Shown here in pieces: positions 1 to 6,969 of a stretch of DNA of 11,068 nucleotides. The position numbers and the translations under genes are program-made. Numbering within the stretch: position 1 is the stretch's first letter; every line of letters starts with the position of its first letter. The DNA is from Acidobacteriaceae bacterium (lineage in GTDB: Bacteria > Acidobacteriota > Terriglobia > Terriglobales > Acidobacteriaceae). The stretch lies in assembly GCA_003167305.1 (NCBI GenBank), contig PMTP01000197.1:4623-15690 (forward strand), in the 5' to 3' direction. The notes beneath the pieces are model-generated. The model saw nothing but the letters and a program-made list of their open reading frames with translations, made no database searches and was not told the origin of the DNA.

Positions 1-698
1 GCATCAAGGTCGCCGCGCTTGACATTGAGCATCAGGCCCACCTGCGATTGCGCATCGATTGCGCCGCGCAGCATGAGCGCGATTTGATCGAGCTTCTCGC
101 GCTTCCATGGATCGGCGAGCGTCGCTTTGCCGGCGATCAGATGTGTCTCGCTCTCCATGATCGTGTCGATGATCTTGAGGTGGTTGGCCTTCAGCGAACT
201 GCCGGTCTCGGTCACTTCGACGATGGCGTCGGCCAGCATGGGCGGCTTCACTTCCGTTGCGCCCCAACTGAACTCGACTTTGACGTTGACGCCCTTGGCG
301 GCGAAGTAGCGCTTGCTGACTTCGACTAACTCGGTCGCCACGATCTTACCTTCCAGGTCTTCGGCTTTTTCAAAGCCGCTGCCTTCGGGAACGGCCAGCA
401 CCCAGCGCACCTTGCGGCGGCTCTGCTTGGCATATGTAAGCGTTGTAACGCTTGTAACTTCAAGGCCGCTCTCAACCACCCAGTCGATGCCGGTCAGCCC
501 GGCGTCGAGAACGCCGTGATCGACATAGCGGGCCATCTCCTGCGCGCGAATCAACATGCACTCGATCTCCGGGTCGTCGATGGAAGGAAAGTAGGAGCGG
601 CCGTCGGCGTAGATGTTCCAGCCGGCGCGCTTGAAGAGAGCAATGGTGGCATCCTGCAAACTGCCTTTGGGAATGCCGAGTCTTAGCTTGTTAGCCAC
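1..698 (-). CDS. hisG: ATP phosphoribosyltransferase, long form (3' end outside window)
   Basis: First enzyme of histidine biosynthesis: joins ATP and PRPP to give phosphoribosyl-ATP, in the cytoplasm. I translated 232 codons from a GTG at 698-696; the gene runs off the left edge. Visible family marks are the N-terminal GIPKGSLQ (residues 8-15), [20 protein letters not shown] (51-70) and the PRPP-binding stretch ETGSSLKAN (164-172). Residues after about 210 ([19 protein letters not shown]) match the start of the C-terminal ACT-like domain of long HisG proteins, so it should be feedback-inhibited by histidine and should not need HisZ. The GTG lies behind GAGG with about 8 bases of spacing, and its first 8 bases overlap the end of hisI, which points to translational coupling. 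Expression should depend on the attenuator upstream of hisI. The identity is certain; the exact start is very likely. Confidence 0.96.
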   Translation of the reverse strand, partial: MANKLRLGIPKGSLQDATIALFKRAGWNIYADGRSYFPSIDDPEIECMLIRAQEMARYVDHGVLDAGLTGIDWVVESGLEVTSVTTLTYAKQSRRKVRWVLAVPEGSGFEKAEDLEGKIVATELVEVSKRYFAAKGVNVKVEFSWGATEVKPPMLADAIVEVTETGSSLKANHLKIIDTIMESETHLIAGKATLADPWKREKLDQIALMLRGAIDAQSQVGLMLNVKRGDLD

Positions 699-1068
699 GA
701 GTTTCCTCTTTCTGGTTGCCGGTTCCTTCCACCGCGATGGGTTTGGTGAAGCAACTGACCGTGCCTTCGTGGCAGACCAGTCCGTCGCCCTCGACGACGA
801 CACGAAAGAGCAGTGTGTCATTGTCGCAGTCGGTTGCGGCGGAGACGACGCGCAGGCGGTTGCCGCTGGTCTCGCCCTTCATCCACAGCTTTTGGCGGGT
901 GCGGCTCCAGAAGGTGACGAAGCCGCTTTCAAGGGTTTTGGCGTAGCTGACGGCGTTGAGAAAGCCCAGCATCAGCACCTCGCCGGTGCCTGCATCCTGA
1001 ACGATGCCGGGAACGAGGCCGTCCATCTTGTCAAAGTCGATTGTGGAATTCGGATTGCTCATTTTCAT
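691..1068 (-). CDS. hisI: Phosphoribosyl-AMP cyclohydrolase
   Basis: Third step of histidine biosynthesis: opens the adenine ring of phosphoribosyl-AMP to give ProFAR. Length is 125 residues, typical of the stand-alone enzyme, with no HisE (pyrophosphohydrolase) domain fused. The Mg-binding motif DCDND is at residues 80-84 (Asp80, 82, 84), and the zinc cysteines are Cys81, Cys99 and Cys106 in the CHEGTVSCF block. The [18 protein letters not shown] stretch (53-70) is also characteristic. Two ATG codons compete: residue 1 (1068) and residue 3 (1062). AAGG sits directly against the first and 5 bases before the second, so the true start may be 1062. This is the first structural gene after the his leader and terminator, and its stop codon overlaps the hisG start by 8 bases. 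The C-terminal tail after residue 110 is short, polar and not conserved. Confidence 0.96.
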   Translation of the reverse strand: MKMSNPNSTIDFDKMDGLVPGIVQDAGTGEVLMLGFLNAVSYAKTLESGFVTFWSRTRQKLWMKGETSGNRLRVVSAATDCDNDTLLFRVVVEGDGLVCHEGTVSCFTKPIAVEGTGNQKEETRG

Positions 1069-1113
1069 CCTTGTCTTGGGGATTTTCCGGTTGTTTTTTT
1101 GTGTTCACGCAAG

Positions 1114-1145
1114 AAAAAACCCGCTCAGCGTGTTCGCCGGCGGGC
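1114..1145 (-). terminator. Rho-independent terminator of the his attenuator
   Basis: On the minus strand the arm GCCCGC (1145-1140) can pair with GCGGG (1124-1120). Inside it a second short stem forms, 1137-1135 with 1130-1128, closed by a 4-base loop. Six T residues follow at once (1119-1114). It lies after the histidine-rich leader peptide and about 50 bases before hisI, so it cuts off the operon's own transcript. Its 5' arm can alternatively pair with 1201-1194, which would abolish it. Confidence 0.85.
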
Positions 1146-1173
1146 TTCAGAACTCTTTGATCTCTCTGGCCGA

Positions 1174-1251
1174 TTACATCAGGCCATAACAGTCCGCCGG
1201 CATGGGGTTTCCATGATGATGGTGGTGACCGTGATGGCGGTGGCTCTGCAT
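1174..1251 (-). CDS. hisL: Histidine operon leader peptide
   Basis: A 25-codon reading frame, ATG at 1251-1249 and TAA at 1176-1174, that encodes a sensor peptide rather than a working protein. It starts MQSHRHHGHHHHH; eight of 25 residues are histidine (4, 6, 7, 9-13), with both CAC and CAT codons used. The second half (ending CYGLM) has no histidine, which places the stalling ribosome over segment 1 of the attenuator. No Shine-Dalgarno sequence precedes the ATG, and the best promoter puts the transcript start within a few bases of it, so initiation may be leaderless. In-frame codons continue upstream to a TTG at 1260, but that would still overlap the promoter. Located directly upstream of hisI on the same strand. 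The role is inferred from composition plus the terminator/antiterminator; the combination makes chance unlikely. Confidence 0.88.
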   Translation of the reverse strand: MQSHRHHGHHHHHGNPMPADCYGLM

Positions 1252-1260
1252 CTGATTCAA

Positions 1261-1290
1261 ACAATAAAGGAAACTACGGCGCGGTGTCAA
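1261..1290 (-). promoter_or_regulatory. Probable sigma70-type promoter of the his operon
   Basis: Minus strand: a perfect -35 TTGACA (1290-1285), an 18-base spacer and a -10 TATTGT (1266-1261, four of six consensus bases). The expected transcript start is near 1254-1251, next to or on the leader peptide ATG. It sits in the 84-base gap behind the mechanosensitive channel gene, so the his genes have their own promoter. No terminator for the channel gene is visible in this gap, so some read-through is possible. Confidence 0.6.
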
Positions 1291-1335
1291 CCATGGCTTC
1301 CTTCAAAGCTGTGAAATCTAGCGCGAAACTGTGTA

Positions 1336-3234
1336 TTAAGACTGTTCCGCGCCCCCAGCCTCGTGGGTCTCATCTGCTGGCGCCGGGGTGCTCTCCTTAT
1401 GCAGCAATTCGATCACCTGTTGATACAAGCGGTTGCGCACTCCGAAGCGCTCGGACGCGCGAGTCACATAGCGGATCAACAGCTCGATCCCCGATCCGGA
1501 CGGACGCAGATTCACGACCGGAGCCGCGCTGAACAGACTCAGGCCATCGCCTCGCGCACCGCGTTTCCACTCTTGTTCCGCCACGGCGGCACTATCCACC
1601 GTTTCGTTTTCTACCGTTTTGCGAATCTCCTCGACTATCTTTCTCGTGTCATAGGATTCCGGGATGCTGACGGTGATCTCATCCCACATCCACTGGCCGG
1701 CTGTGGAGAAGTTGAAGTACTTGCCGCGAATCGCGAAGTTGTTGAGGAAGGTGATGCGGCGGCCGGTTGGATGGCCTCTGTCCGCCAAATCTTCCGTTTC
1801 AAGCAAGGTCGTGCTCATCAGGCCGATTTCGGTAACTTCTCCGCACACGCCGTCGATCTCAACCCAATCGCCGATGCGAATGCCATTCTTTCCCATGAGA
1901 GCGAACCATCCGAAGAACGCGAGAATGAAATCCTGCATTGCGATCGTGAGTCCGGCGGTGGTCAGGCCCAAAACCGTGGACATCTGCTGCGGCCAGCCGA
2001 AGACAACAAGCAGGATGAGCAAGCCACCGACGACCTGTATACCCAACTGCAGAACGGAACGCAGGGTTTGGGTTTGGCGCCGGTCGAGCGCTGGATTGGC
2101 AATGAGCCACCGCACAAGGGCATCGCAGAGGATGATGCAAATGATGATAAAGGCAATCAGTGCCAGCGATTGCAGAATCAAATGCAATAGAGTTCGATGT
2201 TGCAGGAGCACCTGGGCAGACCACTTGCCATATACGGCGGCAAGCTGCTGCTCTGTTTGAATCCGGTCGCTGCAAATTGTGAGAAGCTGACGTTCCTCGG
2301 CCTTCTCTATGATGTTTGTCAGTCTCGATACACGGTCCGGCGTACCGCTGCCCTGCGCCGTTGTGCTTGCATTGGCCTTGGCCTCAAGGGCTTTGTGTTC
2401 GGCTGTCAAACTGACGATGTCGGCTTGTGCCTGCTGCATGGCCTGCTTGATCGATGCGTAGCGGTCAAGCTGGCTCCTCCATACCTTCAGCCGGCCTGCC
2501 AGCGTGCTGTGCCGCCTGGCGGACAGAACCGCTACCTCTGCAGGGCTGTGCGACTGGCTGTCGTACTTGCTCATCAGCGCTTCATGCGCGGCGAGTTCCC
2601 CTTGAATCTGGGCGCGGTCATCGCCTGAAGCGCGATCAAGCTCCTGCTGTGCATCCTCTAACTCGTCGGTGTCCAGTCCGAGCTGGGCCTTGGCAACCTC
2701 AAGATCGTCACTGTCGCCAGCCGGCTTCGCGGCATCCTTCGTCGACGCGGCACTGGAACCGGATGCAGCGGTCAGGCTATTGACCAGCGCCTGGTCTTCC
2801 TTGATGAGTTGTTGAAGCTGTTTGACTCTCTGCGAGAGCGCAAGCGCATCGCCTGTGAGGATGCGATGCTGCGCCTGTGCGCTGGCTTGGCGCAAGGCCG
2901 AGGCAAAGGCCTGGTCCACCTCGTGATCGGCCAGACGTTCGGCTTCGTGTGCGTCCTCTGTCTCCTCAGCGGTCACGGCCAGCGGCGCCAGGGCTTCGGC
3001 CGTTTGCCAGGGACGCAGATCGACGAGGGTCGTTTGGCTCTTCTCAACGCTGCGGACGTTACCCTGCCCTGAAAGAAAGGAGAGATGCGCCATGGAGTCG
3101 CGTGTGGTCCAGGAGAAGGCCAGGCAAAGAACCAGCAGCGCAGCCATTGCGAGAAGAACGATCAGACTGACCCGGCCAAAGACGCGCTTGCGTATGCGAC
3201 CGCCAGGAATGGGAGTAACGGGGAGTCCTGCCAT
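1336..3234 (-). CDS. MscS-family mechanosensitive ion channel with extracytoplasmic coiled-coil region
   Basis: 632 residues. Predicted layout: an N-terminal membrane helix (about 21-42); a long polar, helical, Ala/Gln/Glu-rich segment (about 60-340) with coiled-coil character, split by a Ser/Ala linker (157-172); membrane helices at about 347-371 and 393-413; and the pore-lining helix (about 418-446, Gly/Ala-rich). The MscS beta-domain follows, with the signature GIRIGDWVEIDGVCGEVTEI at 451-470, then a cytosolic C-terminal alpha/beta domain. The family opens under membrane tension and releases solutes during hypo-osmotic shock. At more than twice the length of E. coli MscS (286 residues), the extra mass is the extracytoplasmic part, which may touch peptidoglycan or a partner protein (inference). 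The ATG at 3234 has no strong ribosome binding site; a TAGAAT hexamer (3267-3262) could be a -10. Divergent from the next gene. Family call secure, gating role assumed. Confidence 0.92.
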   Translation of the reverse strand: MAGLPVTPIPGGRIRKRVFGRVSLIVLLAMAALLVLCLAFSWTTRDSMAHLSFLSGQGNVRSVEKSQTTLVDLRPWQTAEALAPLAVTAEETEDAHEAERLADHEVDQAFASALRQASAQAQHRILTGDALALSQRVKQLQQLIKEDQALVNSLTAASGSSAASTKDAAKPAGDSDDLEVAKAQLGLDTDELEDAQQELDRASGDDRAQIQGELAAHEALMSKYDSQSHSPAEVAVLSARRHSTLAGRLKVWRSQLDRYASIKQAMQQAQADIVSLTAEHKALEAKANASTTAQGSGTPDRVSRLTNIIEKAEERQLLTICSDRIQTEQQLAAVYGKWSAQVLLQHRTLLHLILQSLALIAFIIICIILCDALVRWLIANPALDRRQTQTLRSVLQLGIQVVGGLLILLVVFGWPQQMSTVLGLTTAGLTIAMQDFILAFFGWFALMGKNGIRIGDWVEIDGVCGEVTEIGLMSTTLLETEDLADRGHPTGRRITFLNNFAIRGKYFNFSTAGQWMWDEITVSIPESYDTRKIVEEIRKTVENETVDSAAVAEQEWKRGARGDGLSLFSAAPVVNLRPSGSGIELLIRYVTRASERFGVRNRLYQQVIELLHKESTPAPADETHEAGGAEQS

Positions 3235-3343
3235 ACATCAATTGTTGCAGGTCCGCCGCAAATTCTAGCTTGAAAATGGTGATCTGGGCCTTTTTCCAAA
3301 TTGCCAGCTTGCGGATGGGCGCGGCGGGGCGGAGAATGGAGGC

Positions 3344-3670
3344 GTGCGAACGCGAATGCAATTTGCGGTTCTGGCGGTTGCGATGCTGTTTGTGTGCCTG
3401 GCCGGAATGGCGCAAAACCAGGATCGCGACACACGCGGCGTACCCAAAACATCGGCAACGGCCCCGTCACCGGAGGCGCGCATCGACATCAATCACGCCA
3501 GCGTCGATGAGCTGCTCAAGATTCCCGGCATGACGCGCGTCTGGGCCGCGCGCATCGTTCGCTTCCGGCCCTACCGCACCAAGCAGGAGTTGCTGGAGCA
3601 CGGCATCGTGACCAGCCAGGTCTACGACCGGATCAAGGATTACGTGATCGCGCATCACGATCCGCAGTAA
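3344..3670 (+). CDS. Secreted ComEA-like helix-hairpin-helix protein
   Basis: 108 residues. The N-terminus is a signal peptide: basic MRTR, hydrophobic core about 6-20, probable cleavage after Ala23 in GMAQ. A polar linker (24-46) follows, then one ComEA-type helix-hairpin-helix unit from about 47 to 101, containing DINHASVDELLKIPGM and later RIVRFRPYRTKQEL. In this family the PG-x-x turn contacts the DNA backbone without sequence specificity; ComEA itself is the DNA receptor for natural transformation. This protein is just the exported HhH unit, so periplasmic or surface DNA binding is plausible but unproven. The GTG at 3344 has GGAGG only 1 base upstream and the in-frame ATG at 3356 has it 13 bases upstream, so the start is uncertain by four codons. 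Divergent from the channel gene and convergent with the pump gene, 9 bases away. Confidence 0.85.
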   Translation: MRTRMQFAVLAVAMLFVCLAGMAQNQDRDTRGVPKTSATAPSPEARIDINHASVDELLKIPGMTRVWAARIVRFRPYRTKQELLEHGIVTSQVYDRIKDYVIAHHDPQ

Positions 3671-3679
3671 CCTTGGGCG

Positions 3680-6600
3680 TTACGCCTCGGCCGGCTTCGG
3701 TGCGGGAGTTTCGGCAGGCTCGGGTTTATCCCCGCGCCTGAGCAGCCGGCTCAGAATCACATAGAGCACGGGAATGAAGAACAGGTTGAGCACGGTGGAG
3801 AGCAGCATACCGCCGACGACTGTAGTTCCCACGGAGCGGCGGCCCAGCGCGCCCGCGCCGGTGGCGAAGACCAGCGGCAGCACGCCCAGGATGAAGGCGA
3901 ACGAAGTCATCAGGATGGGCCGGAGACGCAGCGCGCCCGCCTCGGCGGCGGCATCGACGATGGAGCGGCCTTTTTTGCGGAGTTGCTCGGCAAACTCAAC
4001 AATCAGAATCGAGTTTTTTGCCGAGAGGCCAATCAGCATCACCAGGCCGATCTGGCAATATACATCATTGGAAAGGCCGCGCAGCGAGACCAGGCCCAGC
4101 GCCCCCAGCACCGCCATCGGCACAGCCAGCAGAATGATGAAGGGCAGCGCGAAGCTCTCGTAGAGCGCCGAGAGGGTGAGATAGACGACCAGAATGCCGA
4201 GGCCGAAGATGAGTAGCGCCTTGCCGCCCGACTCGATCTCGTCGAGAGTCAGGCCGGTCCATTCGTAGTTCATGCCGGGTATCATGGTCTTTTTGGCGAG
4301 ATCCTCCATGGCCGCGAGTCCCTGGCCGGAGCTGTAGCCGCGCGCCGGTGAACCGTCGATTTCGACCGCGCGGAAGAGGTTGTAGTGGGTGATGACCGGC
4401 GGGCCGGAGCTCTCGGTCACCTTGACCAGGTTGTCGAGCGGGATCATCTGGCCGGAGTCGGAGCGGACATAGTAGCTGTGCAGATCGCGAGCTGTCATGC
4501 GGAAGGGCTGGTCGGCCTGCACAAAGACGCGATAGGCGCGGTTGTTGTAATCGAAGTCGTTGATGTACTCCGAGCCCATGAAGACGCTAAGGGTGTTGGT
4601 GATCTGCGAGAGCGGGATGTTCATCGCCTTGGCCTTCTCGCGGTCGATGGTGACCAGCACCTGCGGGTCGTTGGCCGAGAAGGTGGTCAGCAGGCCGGTC
4701 AGATCCTTGCGCTGGCGGCTGCCGGCAACGATTTGGTGGGCGACGCGGTCCAGGTCGCTGAGCGTGTTATTTCCCTGATCCTGGAGCATGAACTGGAAGC
4801 CGCCGTAACTACCCACGCCGTTGACCGCCGGAGGCTCGAACATGGCTACAATGCCGCCATTGGGAGCGAACATCAGGCTCATGAGCTTGGGGTTCAGATC
4901 GGCGACGATGTCGGCGGTGGAGTGGCCCTTGCCGCGGCGCTGATCGGAGGGCGTGGTGGAGATGAACATCATGCCGGCGTTGGATGCGCCGCCCGAGAGG
5001 CTGAAACCCATCACGGAAAATGCTCCGGCGATGTCCTTGTTGGTGGCGATGATGGCCTGCGCTCGGTCAGCCAGCGCGCCGGTGTACGCCAGCGAAGAGC
5101 CCGGCGGGGCCTGCACAATGACCATCAGGAAGCTTTGGTCTTCCTGGGGAATGAAGCCGGTAGGCACGTGCTGGTAGGTCCATACGGTGGCGCCCAGGCC
5201 GACGAAGAAGAGCACCAGCAACGCGAAGCGCAGCTTGAGCGCCCCATGAATCGCTTTGGCGTAATTGGCCGACAGCCAGCTGATCTGGGCGTCGGTGGAG
5301 TGAATGAATCGGGCAAAGAGGCGCGAGACCGGCGCGATGTGCAGGAAGTCGAGCTGCTTGGGCCGATCCTCTTCGCCGCGCAGGAAGATGGCCGAGAGAG
5401 CCGGCGAGAGCGTGAGCGCGTTGAAGGCCGAGATGGCGATGGCGAAGGCAATGGTCAGCGAGAATTGCCGGTATAGAATCCCGATGGTTCCAGGGAAGAA
5501 CGAGACCGGCACAAAGACCGCAATCAGCACCAGCGAAGTGGCGATGACCGCGCTGGTCACCTCGCCCATCGCCCGTGACGTGGCCTCATGGGGGTCGGAG
5601 TGCTCCATCGCGATGTGGCGCTGCACGTTTTCGATGACCACGATAGCGTCGTCGACGACCAGACCCGTGGCGAGGGTGATGCCGAACAGAGTGAGCGCGT
5701 TGATAGAGAAGCCGAAGACCTTGATGAAGGCGAAGGTTCCGATCAGCGAGACCGGAATGGTTACGGCGGGAATAATCGTGGCGCGCCAGTCCAGCAGGAA
5801 GAGGAAGATGACGGTAATGACGATGAAGATGGCGATACTCAGCGTGAAGAGCACTTCGCGGATCGAGTCGCCGACCACTGTAGTCGAGTCGAAGGCAATG
5901 GCGTAATCCAGCCCCGGCGGAAAGCTCTTCGAGAGCTCGACAAGCGTGGCCTTAGCCTTGCTGTCCACGTCCAGCGAGTTGGCGTTGGAGAGCTGCATCA
6001 CGCCGATGCCCATCGCTTCGCGCCCGGCGTACTTGAGCACGGAGCTGTAGTCTTCCGCGCCCACCTCCGAGTGGCCCACATCCTTGAGCAGCACCAGGCC
6101 GTTGGAGCTATTCTTGACAATGATGTTGTCGAACTCGGCGGGCGAGGTGAGCCGGCCCACCACGCGCACCGGCATCTGGAAGGCCTGCTTCGCGTCCGTG
6201 GGCGGCTGGCCAAGCTGGCCAGCGGGGATCTCGACATTCTGTTCGACCAGCGCATTCACCACGTCGCTCGCAGTTAGATTGCGCGCGGCCAGCCGCACCG
6301 GGTCAAGCCAGACCCTCATCGCGTACTTGCGCTCGCCGAAGATCATCACATCGCCTACGCCGGGGACGCGCTTGATGGCGTCCTTCACGTAAACATCCAG
6401 ATAGTTGGAGATGAACTCCGGCGAGTAGCGCCCATCGCGCGTGAAGAAGCCGGCGGCGAGGACGAAGTTGCTGTTGGCCTTGGTGATGCTGATGCCGGTG
6501 GCGTTGACGGCCGCGGGCAGCCGCCCCGTGACACTGGCCACGCGATTCTGCACGTCCACGGCGGCGATGTCCAAATCGTAGCCGGTCTGGAAGGTCGTGG

Positions 6601-6874
6601 TGATGGAGCTGGTTCCGCTGTTGGTGCTCGACGAGCTGATGTAGCGCATGCCCTCGACGCCGTTGATGGACTCCTCCAGCGGAATGGTGACAGCCTTCTC
6701 GACGGTGTCAGCGTTGGCGCCGACGTAGTTGCAATCGACCGAGACCTGCGGAGGCGCCAGCGTGGGGTACATCGCGACCGGAAGAGTGGGGATGCACACC
6801 GCGCCCGCGAGAATGATCAGCAGCGCGCAGACCGTCGCAAATACCGGCCGGTGAATAAAGAAATCTACAAACAA
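3680..6874 (-). CDS. RND-family efflux pump, HAE1/AcrB type inner-membrane transporter
   Basis: 1064 residues, the normal length for a proton-driven tripartite efflux pump subunit that works as a trimer in the inner membrane. The first membrane helix is at about 10-30, the first periplasmic porter loop about 31-335, helices 2-6 about 338-500, a second large loop about 570-880, and helices 8-12 about 883-1043. The proton-relay residues equivalent to AcrB D407, D408, K940 and R971 are D408 and D409 (GLVVDDAI), K953 (GLSAKNS) and R985 (RLRPILMTS). The C-terminus is a Pro/Ala/Glu tail. It starts at TTG (6874-6872) behind GGAAGG with 6 bases of spacing. The adaptor gene lies 95 bases upstream on the same strand, so the two form an operon. 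Substrate cannot be told from sequence; HAE1 pumps usually export hydrophobic or amphiphilic compounds. It ends 9 bases from the convergent HhH gene. Confidence 0.95.
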   Translation of the reverse strand: MFVDFFIHRPVFATVCALLIILAGAVCIPTLPVAMYPTLAPPQVSVDCNYVGANADTVEKAVTIPLEESINGVEGMRYISSSSTNSGTSSITTTFQTGYDLDIAAVDVQNRVASVTGRLPAAVNATGISITKANSNFVLAAGFFTRDGRYSPEFISNYLDVYVKDAIKRVPGVGDVMIFGERKYAMRVWLDPVRLAARNLTASDVVNALVEQNVEIPAGQLGQPPTDAKQAFQMPVRVVGRLTSPAEFDNIIVKNSSNGLVLLKDVGHSEVGAEDYSSVLKYAGREAMGIGVMQLSNANSLDVDSKAKATLVELSKSFPPGLDYAIAFDSTTVVGDSIREVLFTLSIAIFIVITVIFLFLLDWRATIIPAVTIPVSLIGTFAFIKVFGFSINALTLFGITLATGLVVDDAIVVIENVQRHIAMEHSDPHEATSRAMGEVTSAVIATSLVLIAVFVPVSFFPGTIGILYRQFSLTIAFAIAISAFNALTLSPALSAIFLRGEEDRPKQLDFLHIAPVSRLFARFIHSTDAQISWLSANYAKAIHGALKLRFALLVLFFVGLGATVWTYQHVPTGFIPQEDQSFLMVIVQAPPGSSLAYTGALADRAQAIIATNKDIAGAFSVMGFSLSGGASNAGMMFISTTPSDQRRGKGHSTADIVADLNPKLMSLMFAPNGGIVAMFEPPAVNGVGSYGGFQFMLQDQGNNTLSDLDRVAHQIVAGSRQRKDLTGLLTTFSANDPQVLVTIDREKAKAMNIPLSQITNTLSVFMGSEYINDFDYNNRAYRVFVQADQPFRMTARDLHSYYVRSDSGQMIPLDNLVKVTESSGPPVITHYNLFRAVEIDGSPARGYSSGQGLAAMEDLAKKTMIPGMNYEWTGLTLDEIESGGKALLIFGLGILVVYLTLSALYESFALPFIILLAVPMAVLGALGLVSLRGLSNDVYCQIGLVMLIGLSAKNSILIVEFAEQLRKKGRSIVDAAAEAGALRLRPILMTSFAFILGVLPLVFATGAGALGRRSVGTTVVGGMLLSTVLNLFFIPVLYVILSRLLRRGDKPEPAETPAPKPAEA

Positions 6875-6928
6875 GGGTTGCCTTCCTTTTCGTCTACGAT
6901 GGGCGCGGTGTGACCGGCGTCCTGTGCC

Positions 6929-6952
6929 CGCCTCCGGTTATGGCCGGAGGCG
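6929..6952. repeat. Perfect hairpin between the adaptor and pump genes
   Basis: A 9-bp perfect inverted repeat, CGCCTCCGG (6929-6937) with CCGGAGGCG (6944-6952), separated by a 6-base loop. It lies in the 95-base gap between the adaptor stop and the pump start. No T run follows on either strand, so it is not a standard terminator. It may set the ratio of the two products by pausing or by protecting the upstream mRNA, or it may be a REP-like element; only one copy is seen here. Confidence 0.6.
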
Positions 6953-6969
6953 CATGGCCAAACTGTGCT

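Larger units (their letters stand above)
1114..1251 (-). promoter_or_regulatory. Histidine operon attenuator (leader RNA)
   Basis: All parts of a classical ribosome-stalling attenuator are visible. The histidine codons lie at 1242-1213. Segment 1 (CCGCC, 1240-1236) can pair with segment 2 (GGCGG, 1198-1194). Segment 2 extended (GCCGGCGG, 1201-1194) is a perfect 8-bp complement of segment 3 (CCGCCGGC, 1143-1136), which is the 5' arm of the terminator. Segment 4 is the 3' arm followed by the T run. Inferred logic: when charged tRNA-His is scarce, a ribosome stalls on the histidine codons and covers segment 1, so 2 pairs with 3 and transcription continues into hisI-hisG. With ample histidine the ribosome reaches the stop at 1174, 2 is blocked, and the terminator forms. 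A 5-bp GGCC-based hairpin (1186-1168) could act as a pause site. The pairings were found by eye, with no folding energies. Confidence 0.85.

Noticed and set aside
1031..1264. A 77-codon minus-strand frame across the his leader region
   Set aside because: It is out of frame with the histidine-rich leader, overlaps the terminator and the start of hisI, and has no protein-like pattern.
3671..3688. A GGCG/CGCC hairpin between the convergent HhH and pump genes
   Set aside because: Only four base pairs, overlapping the pump stop codon, and no T run on either strand; not supportable as a bidirectional terminator.
4385..5476. A 363-codon plus-strand frame opposite the pump gene
   Set aside because: A shadow of a long high-GC gene; the minus strand encodes a full RND pump with all key residues.
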